64,000 nucleotides of DNA from Syntrophaceae bacterium UBA7520 (lineage in GTDB: Bacteria > Desulfobacterota > Syntrophia > Syntrophales > Smithellaceae), in NCBI GenBank assembly GCA_002478265.1, contig DLNC01000003.1, forward strand, positions 23,013-87,012, read 5' to 3'. Shown one piece after another: positions 1-7,809 of the stretch. The notes beneath the pieces were generated by a model. It saw only the letters and a list, made by a program, of their open reading frames with translations, was not told the DNA's origin and did no database searches. Position 1 is the first letter of the stretch. The number at the start of each line of letters is the position of its first letter. The translations under genes and the position numbers were made by a program.

Positions 1-239
1 TTAATCAGCTCCTCGTTGGCGAATTTAATTGTATCCGCTTTGTCTTTGGCCGCCCGCTTTTTATAGTTATCAAAATCCGCGACCATGCGCAGATACTTAT
101 CATAATTCTCCGCGGCTTCTTTTTCCTTTTCCTGAATCTTCGCCTTTATTTCCTCAAGTTCATTTCCCGCCGCCTTATCTTCGGAATGCGCGGTATGTGC
201 TTCCTGCTTTAAACCTTGATCCCTTTTTCCTTTCACCAT
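1..239 (-). CDS. grpE: GrpE nucleotide exchange factor, N-terminal part (cut by window edge)
   Basis: The reverse strand from 239 encodes about 79 residues with no stop before the edge. A charged coiled-coil region (ELEEIKAKIQEKEKEAAENY) is followed by KYLRMVADFDNYKKR, the conserved entry to the long GrpE helix. GrpE is the ADP/ATP exchange factor for the cytoplasmic chaperone DnaK. The ATG at 239 is immediately followed by a GTG. AAGAGG lies only 2 bases before the ATG and 5 before the GTG, so either could be the true start. It lies 16 bp downstream of gmhA on the same strand and probably shares its promoter. No CIRCE-type inverted repeat was seen upstream. The C-terminal beta domain, and perhaps dnaK, would lie outside the window. 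Identification is firm from the motif, although the gene is partial. Confidence 0.85.
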   Translation of the reverse strand, partial: MVKGKRDQGLKQEAHTAHSEDKAAGNELEEIKAKIQEKEKEAAENYDKYLRMVADFDNYKKRAAKDKADTIKFANEELI

Positions 240-255
240 AACCTCTTAACGCGTT

Positions 256-840
256 TTATTTCAAATCCGGCTTCTGGAAAAGCCTCATATCTACAAGCTC
301 ACAGATGACATGGCTGGCAACAATGTGCGCTTCCTGAACGCGCGCCGTGTTTGCCGACGAAACGTGAATCGAATAATCAACCGCTTTCGCTACTGCGCCG
401 CCGTCTTTTCCGGTAAAGCCGATCGTAACCAGCCCCATCTTTTTCGCTATTTCCAACGCCTTGAGCACATTTGGCGAGTTTCCACTGGTACTGATTCCCC
501 AGGCAACATCACCCGCCTGACCCAGCGCCCGGATCTGCTTACTGAATATTTCGTTAAAATCGTAATCATTGCCGATACTGGTAATGATTGATGTATCGGT
601 AGTCAAAGCGATCGCCGGCAGCGGTGGACGCTCAATAATAAACCTATTCACAAATTCCGCAGCGATATGCTGCGCGTCAGCCGCTGAGCCGCCGTTGCCA
701 AAAATCAGTATTTTGTGTCCGGATTTGAGGGCTGTCGTCAGGACATTGATTACTTCGGCTATCTTACTCAGGTTGTCGTTGAGGAAAGCTTCTTTAACGC
801 GGTTACTTTCCTTGAATATCTTTACTATGTAATCCTGCAT
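256..840 (-). CDS. gmhA: Sedoheptulose-7-phosphate isomerase
   Basis: This 194-residue protein has normal length for GmhA, the cytoplasmic SIS-domain isomerase that converts sedoheptulose 7-phosphate to D-glycero-D-manno-heptose 7-phosphate, the first step to LPS inner-core heptose. Visible family motifs are the phosphate-binding loop FGNGGSAADAQHIAAEF (about residues 48-64), ERPPLPAIALTTDTS, the second phosphate loop STSGNSPNV and TARVQEAHI near the C-terminus, which carries catalytic Glu and His. A TTGACA/TATATT promoter lies 46-74 bp upstream. The gene presumably leads a gmhA-grpE transcript; pairing of an LPS gene with grpE looks incidental. Its presence implies a Gram-negative outer membrane with heptose-containing LPS. 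Confidence 0.93.
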   Translation of the reverse strand: MQDYIVKIFKESNRVKEAFLNDNLSKIAEVINVLTTALKSGHKILIFGNGGSAADAQHIAAEFVNRFIIERPPLPAIALTTDTSIITSIGNDYDFNEIFSKQIRALGQAGDVAWGISTSGNSPNVLKALEIAKKMGLVTIGFTGKDGGAVAKAVDYSIHVSSANTARVQEAHIVASHVICELVDMRLFQKPDLK

Positions 841-885
841 CAGCCTCCCAAATATACTATCTCACTGAGTTTTTTAACCGGCGTT

Positions 886-914
886 AATATATTTACCGGT
901 ATCCGGCATGTCAA
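886..914 (-). promoter_or_regulatory. Sigma70-type promoter for gmhA-grpE
   Basis: On the reverse strand TTGACA (914-909) is followed after 17 bases by TATATT (891-886), about 46 bp before the gmhA ATG. It matches the housekeeping consensus at 11 of 12 positions. It is divergent from the hsp20 promoter about 80 bp away. Confidence 0.65.
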
Positions 915-995
915 GGGCGGCACCGGATAATTTCTTGTTTTGTTGTAATAATGTCGGTCTGATACGGCGGCGGCGCAAACCGGCCAGCCCTGACC

Positions 996-1023
996 TTGAC
1001 AAGAAAATTTTCATAAATATATT
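996..1023 (+). promoter_or_regulatory. Promoter for the hsp20 cluster
   Basis: TTGACA (996-1001), 16-base spacer, TATATT (1018-1023). The -35 region reads CCTTGAC, which also resembles a sigma32 -35 box, but no convincing CCCAT-type sigma32 -10 follows. A housekeeping promoter is the simpler reading. The first hsp20 start codon is about 74 bp downstream of the -10. Confidence 0.55.
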
Positions 1024-1096
1024 TCAACTACGAGGGCAAAATAGGCAATAATAGCAACTGCTTATGCCCTTAATCACAAATGAAGGAGGAAAGAAT

Positions 1097-1537
1097 ATGT
1101 TCACGCCAAGTTTTTGGAGAATGAAAAGATTCGCGGACAGCGTTCCGGAAATTTTGCGCCTGCAACAGGAACTGAACAGACTCTTTTCCACCGCCGGACA
1201 AAGCACAACAACCGATTATCCGGCAATTAACATATGGGAAAAAGACGGCGTCGCTTTAATCAGAGCGGAACTGCCAGGCATCGACCCGGAGAATATCGAT
1301 ATTTCCGTTACAGACAACACGGTCACCATTTCCGGAACAAAGAAAGCGCAGGACCTCAAAGAAGGGGAAAACTACCTGAGACAGGAAAGAATTCCCGGCG
1401 GTTTCCAGCGCAGCATTCAAATGCCTTTTCGCGTGGATGCCAAAGGCGTTGAGGCAAAATACGAAAAAGGCGTCTTAAATGTATCTCTTCCCAGGGCGCA
1501 GGAAGATTTGCCGAAAAAAATTAAAATTAACGCATAA
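1097..1537 (+). CDS. Hsp20/alpha-crystallin small heat-shock protein (first of three)
   Basis: A small heat-shock chaperone of 146 residues. The start at 1097 is preferred over an in-frame ATG at 1064 because AAGGAGGA (1083-1090) sits 6 bases before it. The N-terminus is the variable arm. The alpha-crystallin domain runs from about residue 40 (YPAINIWEKDGVALIRAELPG) to about 135, with the family signature GVLNVSLPR near its end. A C-terminal I-K-I motif, used to lock subunits into oligomers, closes the protein. It holds unfolding proteins in the cytoplasm without using ATP. It is 18 bp upstream of the second hsp20 and likely co-transcribed with it. Confidence 0.92.
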   Translation: MFTPSFWRMKRFADSVPEILRLQQELNRLFSTAGQSTTTDYPAINIWEKDGVALIRAELPGIDPENIDISVTDNTVTISGTKKAQDLKEGENYLRQERIPGGFQRSIQMPFRVDAKGVEAKYEKGVLNVSLPRAQEDLPKKIKINA

Positions 1538-1555
1538 GAAAGGAGGTCGGTAAAC

Positions 1556-1948
1556 ATGTCGGAAAAAGATCTGCAAAAAACTGAAAACACAGCGGCGGCC
1601 GAAAGAATCCGTAATGTGAAAACCTTCATCCCGCGCGTTGATATTTACGAAACAAAAGAAGCGATTTTTTTGATCGCCGACATGCCCGGGGTGGATGAAA
1701 AAACAGTGGATATAGAGCTGGAAAAAAATATTCTCACTATCACCGGTCGCGTGGAAGACGGCATCGGCAAAGACTATAGCCTGATATTTTCCGAGTACGA
1801 AGTTGGAGATTACGAAAGATCATTCACTTTATCCGATGAAATAGACAGAGATAAAATAAACGCGACGGTCAAACAGGGAGTATTGCGGCTGGAATTGCCG
1901 AAAGCCGAAAAAGTAAAACCCAAAAAGATCGCCATCAAAGCGGCCTAA
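1556..1948 (+). CDS. Hsp20/alpha-crystallin small heat-shock protein (second of three)
   Basis: A 130-residue small heat-shock protein with AAAGGAGGT 10 bases or so before its ATG. After about 25 variable residues, PRVDIYETKEAIFLIADMPGVDEKTVDIEL opens the alpha-crystallin domain, and VKQGVLRLELPKAE is the conserved A-x-x-x-n-G-v-L-type signature. It is the shortest and most divergent of the three: the loop after the ITGRV strand has DGIGKDYSLIFSEYEVGDYERSF instead of the basic, RxE-rich loop seen in the other two. Paralogues with different loops often co-assemble or serve different clients, but that is inference here. The gene lies between two other hsp20 genes on the same strand. Confidence 0.9.
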   Translation: MSEKDLQKTENTAAAERIRNVKTFIPRVDIYETKEAIFLIADMPGVDEKTVDIELEKNILTITGRVEDGIGKDYSLIFSEYEVGDYERSFTLSDEIDRDKINATVKQGVLRLELPKAEKVKPKKIAIKAA

Positions 1949-2051
1949 TAAACGGCTTATTCCGCCGCGGTCGTTTTGCGACAAAAAAGTAGACTTGGAC
2001 GGTTTTGTCAGTTCTACCTGCGGAACCGGAAAAAAATAGGAGGTTATGATT

Positions 2052-2546
2052 ATGAAAATAAGAAATCTGTTGCCAGCTGTTCGCGCCGGCAGAGATCAGG
2101 AAGTTGATCATCCCTTCTATTCTTTGCAGCGCGAAATGAATAGAATGTTCGATAATTTCTTCCGCGGCTTTGATGCGGCTCCGCTCGCGCCGTATGAAAG
2201 CGCCTGGGGAGGATTCAACCCTTCGGTGGATGTGCGGGAAAACGACAAAGAGTTTACCATCAAGGCGGAACTTCCCGGCGTCGATGAAAAAGACGTGGAA
2301 GTAACCGTAACCAATGATTCCGTCACCATCCGGGGAGAAAAAAAAGAAGAAAAGGAAGATAAAGACAAAAATTATTACTACCTGGAACGCACGTACGGTT
2401 CCTTCCATCGCGTGATCCCTCTGGCGGCGGAAGTGGAATCAAGCAAGGCTGAGGCGCGTTTCAAAAACGGCGTCATGGAAATTAAGATTCCAAAAAATCA
2501 GACCAGCCAAACCAAAGGGGTAAAGATACCGATAAAAACCGGATGA
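2052..2546 (+). CDS. Hsp20/alpha-crystallin small heat-shock protein (third of three)
   Basis: A 164-residue small heat-shock chaperone. Two in-frame ATGs exist at 2046 and 2052. AGGAGG at 2038-2043 is only 2 bases from the first but 8 from the second, so 2052 is chosen. The protein has a classic class A layout: HPFYSLQREMNRMFDNFF in the N-terminal arm, FNPSVDVRENDKEFTIKAELPGVDEKDVEV opening the crystallin domain, the highly charged EKKEEKEDKDKNYYYLERTYGSFHR loop, FKNGVMEIKIPK, and C-terminal V-K-I-P-I. A 97-bp gap separates it from the second hsp20, so it may also have its own transcript. A strong hairpin follows the stop. Confidence 0.92.
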   Translation: MKIRNLLPAVRAGRDQEVDHPFYSLQREMNRMFDNFFRGFDAAPLAPYESAWGGFNPSVDVRENDKEFTIKAELPGVDEKDVEVTVTNDSVTIRGEKKEEKEDKDKNYYYLERTYGSFHRVIPLAAEVESSKAEARFKNGVMEIKIPKNQTSQTKGVKIPIKTG

Positions 2547-2552
2547 GAATTT

Positions 2553-2579
2553 CCCCCGCCCTCTTTTTGAGGGCGGGGG
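2553..2579. terminator. GC-rich hairpin between convergent hsp20 and fdhE
   Basis: Perfect 11-bp stem CCCCCGCCCTC / GAGGGCGGGGG with a TTTTT loop. It starts 6 bp after the third hsp20 stop and ends 7 bp before the fdhE stop on the other strand. There is no clear U-tract on either side. It may still stop transcription both ways because of its very stable stem. Confidence 0.6.
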
Positions 2580-2586
2580 GATACAT

Positions 2587-3453
2587 TTAATTATAACCTT
2601 CGTCGTACGCAATCATATCCAGATGCAATGTGGCGATATCCTCCACATCCAGATTCGGTTCTTCGCTTGATTTGGGCAGTTCCACAATTTTGATGTAGCG
2701 GCGGCATTTATTGCACACATCAACCCGGTGACGTTCTTCGCCTTCCACGGCGAAATAAGCCAGAGATTGCTGCTCATCGTTACCGCAAAATGGGCATGTA
2801 ATCCGCCGGAAGTGCCATTTGAAACCGCATTGATTGCAGAACAGATACCTTCTTCCGTCTTCCTCGGCGCGAATCTCGCCGATTTTCGGCTCCTTGCCGC
2901 AAATGGGGCAATAGCCCTCCGACCAGCCGGCCTTTTCCACGGCAGCGCCGTATTTTTCCGCAATATATTCCAGTTCCGGCCGCAGGCTCTCTTCGGCAAA
3001 AAGATCGATCAGATCAAAATTGTCCCGTTCCTCGGACGAAGACAAAACTTCAGTTTCCGCCGGCGCGTCGTTTTTCAAGTCTTCCTGGGCACGGTCAAAG
3101 GAAGATTTAATCATTTTCTCCCAGTCAAAGTCATCGCTGTGGATGATGCTGAGAATATCCTGCCCAGCTTCCGGCATTCTTTTTTGCGCGATGGCAATGA
3201 GCGATTCAAAATATTTTTTCGGCCGCGTCAAGTCATGCTTACTTCCGGCAATGTCCACAAGCGGAAGGCCGCCTTCCATTTTTTGCGCAATGAGTTTCTC
3301 TTCCACTTGGAAAATTGATTCCTTCATGTTCTTGCGGTACTCCTCACGCAAAATAAGAATATCCGCTAGTATATCCAGCAAATCCGCGTAATGCGGATTG
3401 GCCATTTTGTAATCTTCGATTATTTTCAAAGATTTTCGCAGTGTTACAGCCAT
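2587..3453 (-). CDS. fdhE: Formate dehydrogenase accessory protein FdhE
   Basis: A 288-residue cytoplasmic protein with the FdhE plan: an alpha-helical N-terminal half and two rubredoxin-like metal-binding modules in the C-terminal half. Eight cysteines occur as four CxxC pairs: C182/C185, C206/C209, C220/C223 and C247/C250 (CPICG, CNQCG, CPFCG, CNKC). FdhE binds formate dehydrogenase catalytic subunits and is needed for their maturation before export. No formate dehydrogenase gene is in this window, so the partner lies elsewhere. A TTGAAG/TATAGA promoter candidate lies 43-71 bp upstream, so the gene may be expressed separately from the antiporter gene 139 bp further upstream. Its presence fits a syntrophic or formate-handling anaerobe. 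Confidence 0.87.
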   Translation of the reverse strand: MAVTLRKSLKIIEDYKMANPHYADLLDILADILILREEYRKNMKESIFQVEEKLIAQKMEGGLPLVDIAGSKHDLTRPKKYFESLIAIAQKRMPEAGQDILSIIHSDDFDWEKMIKSSFDRAQEDLKNDAPAETEVLSSSEERDNFDLIDLFAEESLRPELEYIAEKYGAAVEKAGWSEGYCPICGKEPKIGEIRAEEDGRRYLFCNQCGFKWHFRRITCPFCGNDEQQSLAYFAVEGEERHRVDVCNKCRRYIKIVELPKSSEEPNLDVEDIATLHLDMIAYDEGYN

Positions 3454-3495
3454 GAGTTATGCTCCTTGTTGCCTCTTTTAAAATTCTCCAGCGCG

Positions 3496-3524
3496 TCTAT
3501 ATATGCTTTCGCGGGTATCTTCAA
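3496..3524 (-). promoter_or_regulatory. Candidate promoter for fdhE
   Basis: Reverse strand TTGAAG (3524-3519), 17-base spacer, TATAGA (3501-3496), 43 bp before the fdhE start codon. It matches the consensus moderately and is the best candidate in this intergenic gap. Confidence 0.4.
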
Positions 3525-3592
3525 GGAATATTTATCAGACGCCACAGCGCTTATTTTTCGCGCTGTTCTATTGTTAGTTTGAACAATTGATA

Positions 3593-5029
3593 TTAATAGA
3601 ACATGTAAGTCATCAATAGGAACAAGGTGATTAAAACCGGCAGAGAATATTTAAACATGTAGCCGAAGAAAGTTGGCATCTTGATGCCGGCTTCTTCAGC
3701 AATGGACTTAACCATAAAATTGGGCGCGTTACCGATATAAGTATTCGCGCCCATGAATACGGCGCCTGTGGAAATAGCCATCAGATAAGGAATTTTTTCC
3801 ACGATCAACCGGGACACTGCCTCAGCTTCGGGCATACCAGGATAAAACTTTCCTATCACGCCGTTAAAAAAAGTCAAATAAGTGGGGGCGTTATCTAAGA
3901 AACTGGAAAGCCCGCCGACCAACCAGAAATACTGCCGCGGATGCTCCAGCCCCTTAACCAGAAAAGCCAGCGCGCCATGTTCGCCTGCCTTTAGTATTGC
4001 CAGCGCCGGAACGATGGTAACAAATATGCCCGCAAAAAGATAGGCCACCTCCTTGATCGGCGCCCAGCTGAATTCATTGGCCTGGCGCAGGCGGGATTGA
4101 GTGAAGATGAGCGACAAACATCCCGCACCCAACAAAAAAGCGTCTCTGATCAAATTTTCCGCCGCCTGATGAACACCAAAAATATTCACGTAGCCCAGTT
4201 TAATCGTGCCGCTGAACAACACCGCGGCAATGATCACCATCAGAAAAATAAAATTCACTCGGCCTTCAATCCCCAGCGACTCGGCCTCGGTATCGGGGAT
4301 ATCGTTTTTAATTTCCTTTTTGTAATAATGGGAATCCAGGACAAAATATAAAGCCAAAAGCACCACGCAGGCAAACGCCATTTTGGGAAAAATATTCAAT
4401 GTCCAGAAAAAGGGCACGCCGTGCAGGAATCCAAGGAATAAAGGCGGATCGCCCAGGGGCGTCAGAGAGCCGCCGATATTGCTCACCAGAAAAATAAAAA
4501 AAACGACCGTATGCACCTTGCGCACGCGCCAGGCATTTGAGCGCAAAATCGGCCGGATCAAGAGCATCGAAGCGCCGGTGGTGCCGATCACCGAGGAAAG
4601 CAGCGTGCCGACAAGCAAAATAATTGTATTAACGGCCGGAGTTCCTTTCAGATAGCCCTTGATATAAATCCCGCCGGCAACGGTAAACAATGCCCAAAGC
4701 AAAAGAATGAAAGGAATGTAATCAATTATAACGACATGCGCTATTTCATGAACAGCTCTTTGTCCGAAAAAAAATATAAAAGGAACGGCAAAAATCAGCG
4801 CCCAGAAGAGGGAAACTTTCGCAAAATGATGATGCCAGAAACGCGGGGCAATAAGCGGGGCTAGCGCGATGGAAAACAAAATACCCACAAAAGGCAGCAC
4901 CGACCAAAGTTTAAGCACCACGCCCAGTTCCACGCTTTCCGTCATCGCGGCGTGAGCAATACCGTCAAATACGACAGGCATAATAAAAAAGGCGAAAAGA
5001 GACAGCAGGGCAAGATTGATTTTTTTCAT
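3593..5029 (-). CDS. Sodium:proton antiporter, NhaD / ion-transporter superfamily
   Basis: A very hydrophobic 478-residue inner-membrane protein with a cleavable-looking first segment (residues about 3-27) and roughly a dozen further membrane spans. NIGGSLTPLGDPPLFLGFLHGVPFFW and SSFLDNAPTYLTFFN are characteristic of the NhaD-like branch, which exchanges Na+ or Li+ for H+. The paired repeats carrying SNIGGS/LGDPP and LDNAPTYL fit the two-hairpin transport core of this superfamily. It is the last gene of a mscS - GpgS/phosphatase - antiporter series (36 and 61 bp gaps), which suggests a role in salt tolerance rather than anion uptake. The superfamily also contains citrate and arsenite transporters, so the substrate is inferred. 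Confidence 0.8.
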   Translation of the reverse strand: MKKINLALLSLFAFFIMPVVFDGIAHAAMTESVELGVVLKLWSVLPFVGILFSIALAPLIAPRFWHHHFAKVSLFWALIFAVPFIFFFGQRAVHEIAHVVIIDYIPFILLLWALFTVAGGIYIKGYLKGTPAVNTIILLVGTLLSSVIGTTGASMLLIRPILRSNAWRVRKVHTVVFFIFLVSNIGGSLTPLGDPPLFLGFLHGVPFFWTLNIFPKMAFACVVLLALYFVLDSHYYKKEIKNDIPDTEAESLGIEGRVNFIFLMVIIAAVLFSGTIKLGYVNIFGVHQAAENLIRDAFLLGAGCLSLIFTQSRLRQANEFSWAPIKEVAYLFAGIFVTIVPALAILKAGEHGALAFLVKGLEHPRQYFWLVGGLSSFLDNAPTYLTFFNGVIGKFYPGMPEAEAVSRLIVEKIPYLMAISTGAVFMGANTYIGNAPNFMVKSIAEEAGIKMPTFFGYMFKYSLPVLITLFLLMTYMFY

Positions 5030-5090
5030 AAAGGTCAGATGACCGCCTTACCGCTGCCGCGCTTCATTATATAGTCGCCATAAGCATTTA

Positions 5091-6464
5091 TCATTTGGCA
5101 AACTCCAAAACAGAGGAAAACTTTCTTTCCGATATTAATTTATCGGCAACGGAATTGAGCAGCTTATTTTCCGAGCAAAAAGCGATGCCGATGCCGGCAT
5201 GCTTTATCATACAAACATCATTTTCACTATCACCAATTGCGATAATGTTGGACAGTGGTATATTGTACTTTGCGGATAAGTCAATCAGCGCATTGGATTT
5301 GCAAAAGTTATGATTGCATCTGCTTTTTTCCGTCTTCATAAAATAGGAAAGCACCTTAACTTCGCCGGTGGCGCGGGATTCGGAAAACTCCAGTTCATTG
5401 GCAATGCTGAAATGAGCGCCGATTTTATTGGCGATATGCTGCGCGACAAAATTATAACTGTCCGAAATTATGCCCACGATGTATTCTCTTTTTTTCAGTT
5501 CGGCAATAACATCAGCGGCGTCTTCGACTGTTTCCAGCTCGTCCGCGGCGGCAATCAGCTGCGCAAAATTCAGTCCCTTGAGAAGCTTCGCGATCAGTTT
5601 CGTAATCAGATAACTTTCCTGATTATTGCTGATGATATCCAGCAATTCCCGGCGAAAATTGAATTTTTCCGCTGCGTGATAAATATAACGCCCCTTTAGG
5701 ATGGTGTTATCCATGTCAAAGATAAACATTTTCTTCAGCCCGATCAAACTTTCTTTCACGGCCATATCCATCTGATCCAGGATAATAGCCGTGGTCTGCA
5801 ACGTATCAAGGTTAAAATCGGGGTTTAATCTTGCCCTGGCGAGAATGGCCTTGGACACTTCCCTAGCCATCGGGGCCAGCTGCTGCCACTGCTTCATTTT
5901 ATTTTCAATTTTTCCTATATTCACTTCTTTGATTTTCGCGCCCAGGCTCATCATGTCCAGTAGAATTCCGATATCGACGCCGTAATCGCTTTCAAATTTG
6001 ACTTTTTCGAGAAAACTTCTCTTGCCAGCGATCATGCCGCTGAGCGGTTGACAAAAAACGAGCGCCTGCGGAAACAAAAGGCTCAACAGCGGCTTTGCCG
6101 CCAGTTCCGTAACACGCCCCGCCTGCCTCTCGAACGTGCTTTTCACAAAATCATACCCTTCTTCGATAATGGGGCGCACCAGCATATCAATTAGATTATG
6201 CTCATAGTTTTCAATATCCGCGTCAATAAACGCGATGATATTATTGGTCGATACCAAAAGACCGTCAAGCATCGACGCGCCCTTGCCGATTCTTGTGCTG
6301 GTAATAACACTGGCACCCGCTTTTTTGGCGAAAGCAACGGTGTTATCAAAGGAATGATCATCGACAACAATCACTTCGTTGACCAATGGGCATTTCTTGG
6401 CGACGCCAATTACCTTGGCGATGGAGTTTTCTTCGTTCAGGGTGGGAATGATGACGCTGACCAT
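5091..6464 (-). CDS. Fused glucosyl-3-phosphoglycerate synthase-like glycosyltransferase and HAD phosphatase
   Basis: A 457-residue two-domain protein. Residues 1 to about 235 are a GT-A glycosyltransferase: VSVIIPTLNEE at the start, VVDDHS at 33-38, a metal-binding DAD at 81-83, and GRVTELAAKPLLSLLFPQ followed by QPLSGMIAG and DYGVDIGILLDM. This set matches GpgS (family GT81), which makes glucosyl-3-phosphoglycerate from an NDP-glucose and 3-phosphoglycerate. Residues from about 245 are a HAD-IB phosphatase: nucleophile motif DMDNT (250-254), motif II Ser334, a Lys near 389, and GDSEND (411-416). The likely combined product is glucosylglycerate, a compatible solute. Known bifunctional relatives exist for mannosylglycerate. 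The exact sugar and acceptor are inferred. It lies between a mechanosensitive channel and a Na+/H+ antiporter. Confidence 0.8.
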   Translation of the reverse strand: MVSVIIPTLNEENSIAKVIGVAKKCPLVNEVIVVDDHSFDNTVAFAKKAGASVITSTRIGKGASMLDGLLVSTNNIIAFIDADIENYEHNLIDMLVRPIIEEGYDFVKSTFERQAGRVTELAAKPLLSLLFPQALVFCQPLSGMIAGKRSFLEKVKFESDYGVDIGILLDMMSLGAKIKEVNIGKIENKMKQWQQLAPMAREVSKAILARARLNPDFNLDTLQTTAIILDQMDMAVKESLIGLKKMFIFDMDNTILKGRYIYHAAEKFNFRRELLDIISNNQESYLITKLIAKLLKGLNFAQLIAAADELETVEDAADVIAELKKREYIVGIISDSYNFVAQHIANKIGAHFSIANELEFSESRATGEVKVLSYFMKTEKSRCNHNFCKSNALIDLSAKYNIPLSNIIAIGDSENDVCMIKHAGIGIAFCSENKLLNSVADKLISERKFSSVLEFAK

Positions 6465-6500
6465 GGACTTCTTCCCCTGTCATCTTTTCCGCGCGGCGGG

Positions 6501-7553
6501 TTATTTTCCCGGCCGGACAAACAGAGTTTGTGTCGGATAGGCAAACTCGATGCCTTCCTGTTTGAATCTTTTGAACAGCTCCAGGTTAATCGTCTCCTGC
6601 ACATCCATGTAAGTATTGAAATCGGGGCTGTTCACAAAATAAACCACCTCAAAGTTGAGTGAAAAGTCGCCATATTCCTTAAAATGAACCCGGTCAAGAC
6701 GCGCCTGCGGCAAAGCGTCAATAATTTCCTTAACGATTTTCTTGACGAGGGTAATTTTTTCCACCGGCGTCTGATAAATCACGCCAAAACCAAAGACAAT
6801 TCGGCGCTGCGTCATCCGTTTATAATTTCTGATGCGGCTTTTCAGAAGATCGTTATTGGAAAAAATAAGCTGCTCGCCGCTGAGGCTGCGCAGGCGCGTG
6901 GTTTTAAGCCCCACATGTTCAATTGTCCCCATCATCTGATCAACAACGATAAAATCTCCGATAACGAAAGGTTTGTCCAGAACAATGGACAGCGACGCGA
7001 ATAAATCACTCAAAATATTCTGCATAGCCAGCGCGATGGCTATGCCGCCGATACCCAAGCCGGCAACGAGGCTGGTGATATTGACGCCCAGATTGTCCAG
7101 TATCAGCAGCAGAACAATCGACCATAGAATAACGCGCGCCACAAATACCAAAAAGGAAATGGTCGTGGCGCTGGAGGTATCCTCGCTCATGCGTTTTTTC
7201 ACCGCGCGCCCCAGCCAGAAATTAATGCCCGCGCCCGCCCAAAAACCCACCTGCAAGATTAAAACAAAGATGAATATTTTCTGCACGAAAGCCACTATTC
7301 CCGGTTTAAGAGCAAGAAAATTCAGCCCCGCGTAAACGGCAACAGCGAGCAAGGTAATAATTTTTGTTTTTGCCAGAGTGTCCGCCAGCAAATCATCAAT
7401 CTGATTTTCTGTTTTTCTGGCAAGCGTCGCCAGCTTGGCAACGGCGATTTTCTGAACAATCTTTAACGCAAAAAAAACAATCAGGATAAGGGACAACGCT
7501 ATTGTCCAATCCTTTACTGAATTGCCAAAATATATTTCCTGCCAAAAAATCAT
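6501..7553 (-). CDS. Mechanosensitive ion channel, MscS family
   Basis: A 350-residue inner-membrane channel that releases solutes when the membrane is stretched by hypo-osmotic shock. Four N-terminal hydrophobic segments occur within residues 15-160. The pore-lining helix and start of the beta domain are clear: VAGLGIGGIAIALAMQN then ILSDLFASLSIVLDKPFVIGDFIVV. The C-terminal vestibule region follows (RNYKRMTQRRIVFGFGVIYQTP and onward). The length and extra spans resemble the YnaI/YbdG-type medium channels rather than minimal MscS. AGGAG lies 7 bases before the ATG. A promoter matching the sigma70 consensus at all 12 positions lies about 130 bp upstream. The gene heads the osmotic operon that continues into the fused glycosyltransferase-phosphatase. 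Confidence 0.9.
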   Translation of the reverse strand: MIFWQEIYFGNSVKDWTIALSLILIVFFALKIVQKIAVAKLATLARKTENQIDDLLADTLAKTKIITLLAVAVYAGLNFLALKPGIVAFVQKIFIFVLILQVGFWAGAGINFWLGRAVKKRMSEDTSSATTISFLVFVARVILWSIVLLLILDNLGVNITSLVAGLGIGGIAIALAMQNILSDLFASLSIVLDKPFVIGDFIVVDQMMGTIEHVGLKTTRLRSLSGEQLIFSNNDLLKSRIRNYKRMTQRRIVFGFGVIYQTPVEKITLVKKIVKEIIDALPQARLDRVHFKEYGDFSLNFEVVYFVNSPDFNTYMDVQETINLELFKRFKQEGIEFAYPTQTLFVRPGK

Positions 7554-7679
7554 TTATCTCTCCTCTTTGTGGAAAACTTCATCCCACGCTAAATAAAACT
7601 AAATTCTCCACTTTAAAATATTTCCCGAACGAGGCCGAATAACCGAATGAGAGAACGATACTTATTACCTTGAGCGCAA

Positions 7680-7707
7680 ATTATATACGAGCGTGAATAT
7701 ATGTCAA
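7680..7707 (-). promoter_or_regulatory. Perfect-consensus promoter for the mscS osmotic operon
   Basis: Reverse strand TTGACA (7707-7702), 16-base spacer, TATAAT (7685-7680). Both hexamers match the sigma70 consensus exactly. The predicted leader to the mscS start is about 120 bases. Confidence 0.7.
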
Positions 7708-7753
7708 CCCTTATGAACGATTCCTCAGAACTTACATCAGTTCCTAATATTTA

Positions 7754-7782
7754 TTGACAGCGCGATTCTCTGCGCTTATATT
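7754..7782 (+). promoter_or_regulatory. Promoter for the UPF0316 membrane protein gene
   Basis: TTGACA (7754-7759), 17-base spacer, TATATT (7777-7782), 28 bp before the ATG at 7810. It is divergent from the mscS promoter, with about 45 bp between the two -35 boxes. Confidence 0.65.
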
Positions 7783-7809
7783 CTTTAATACCAAACAGGA
7801 ACTACAAAT

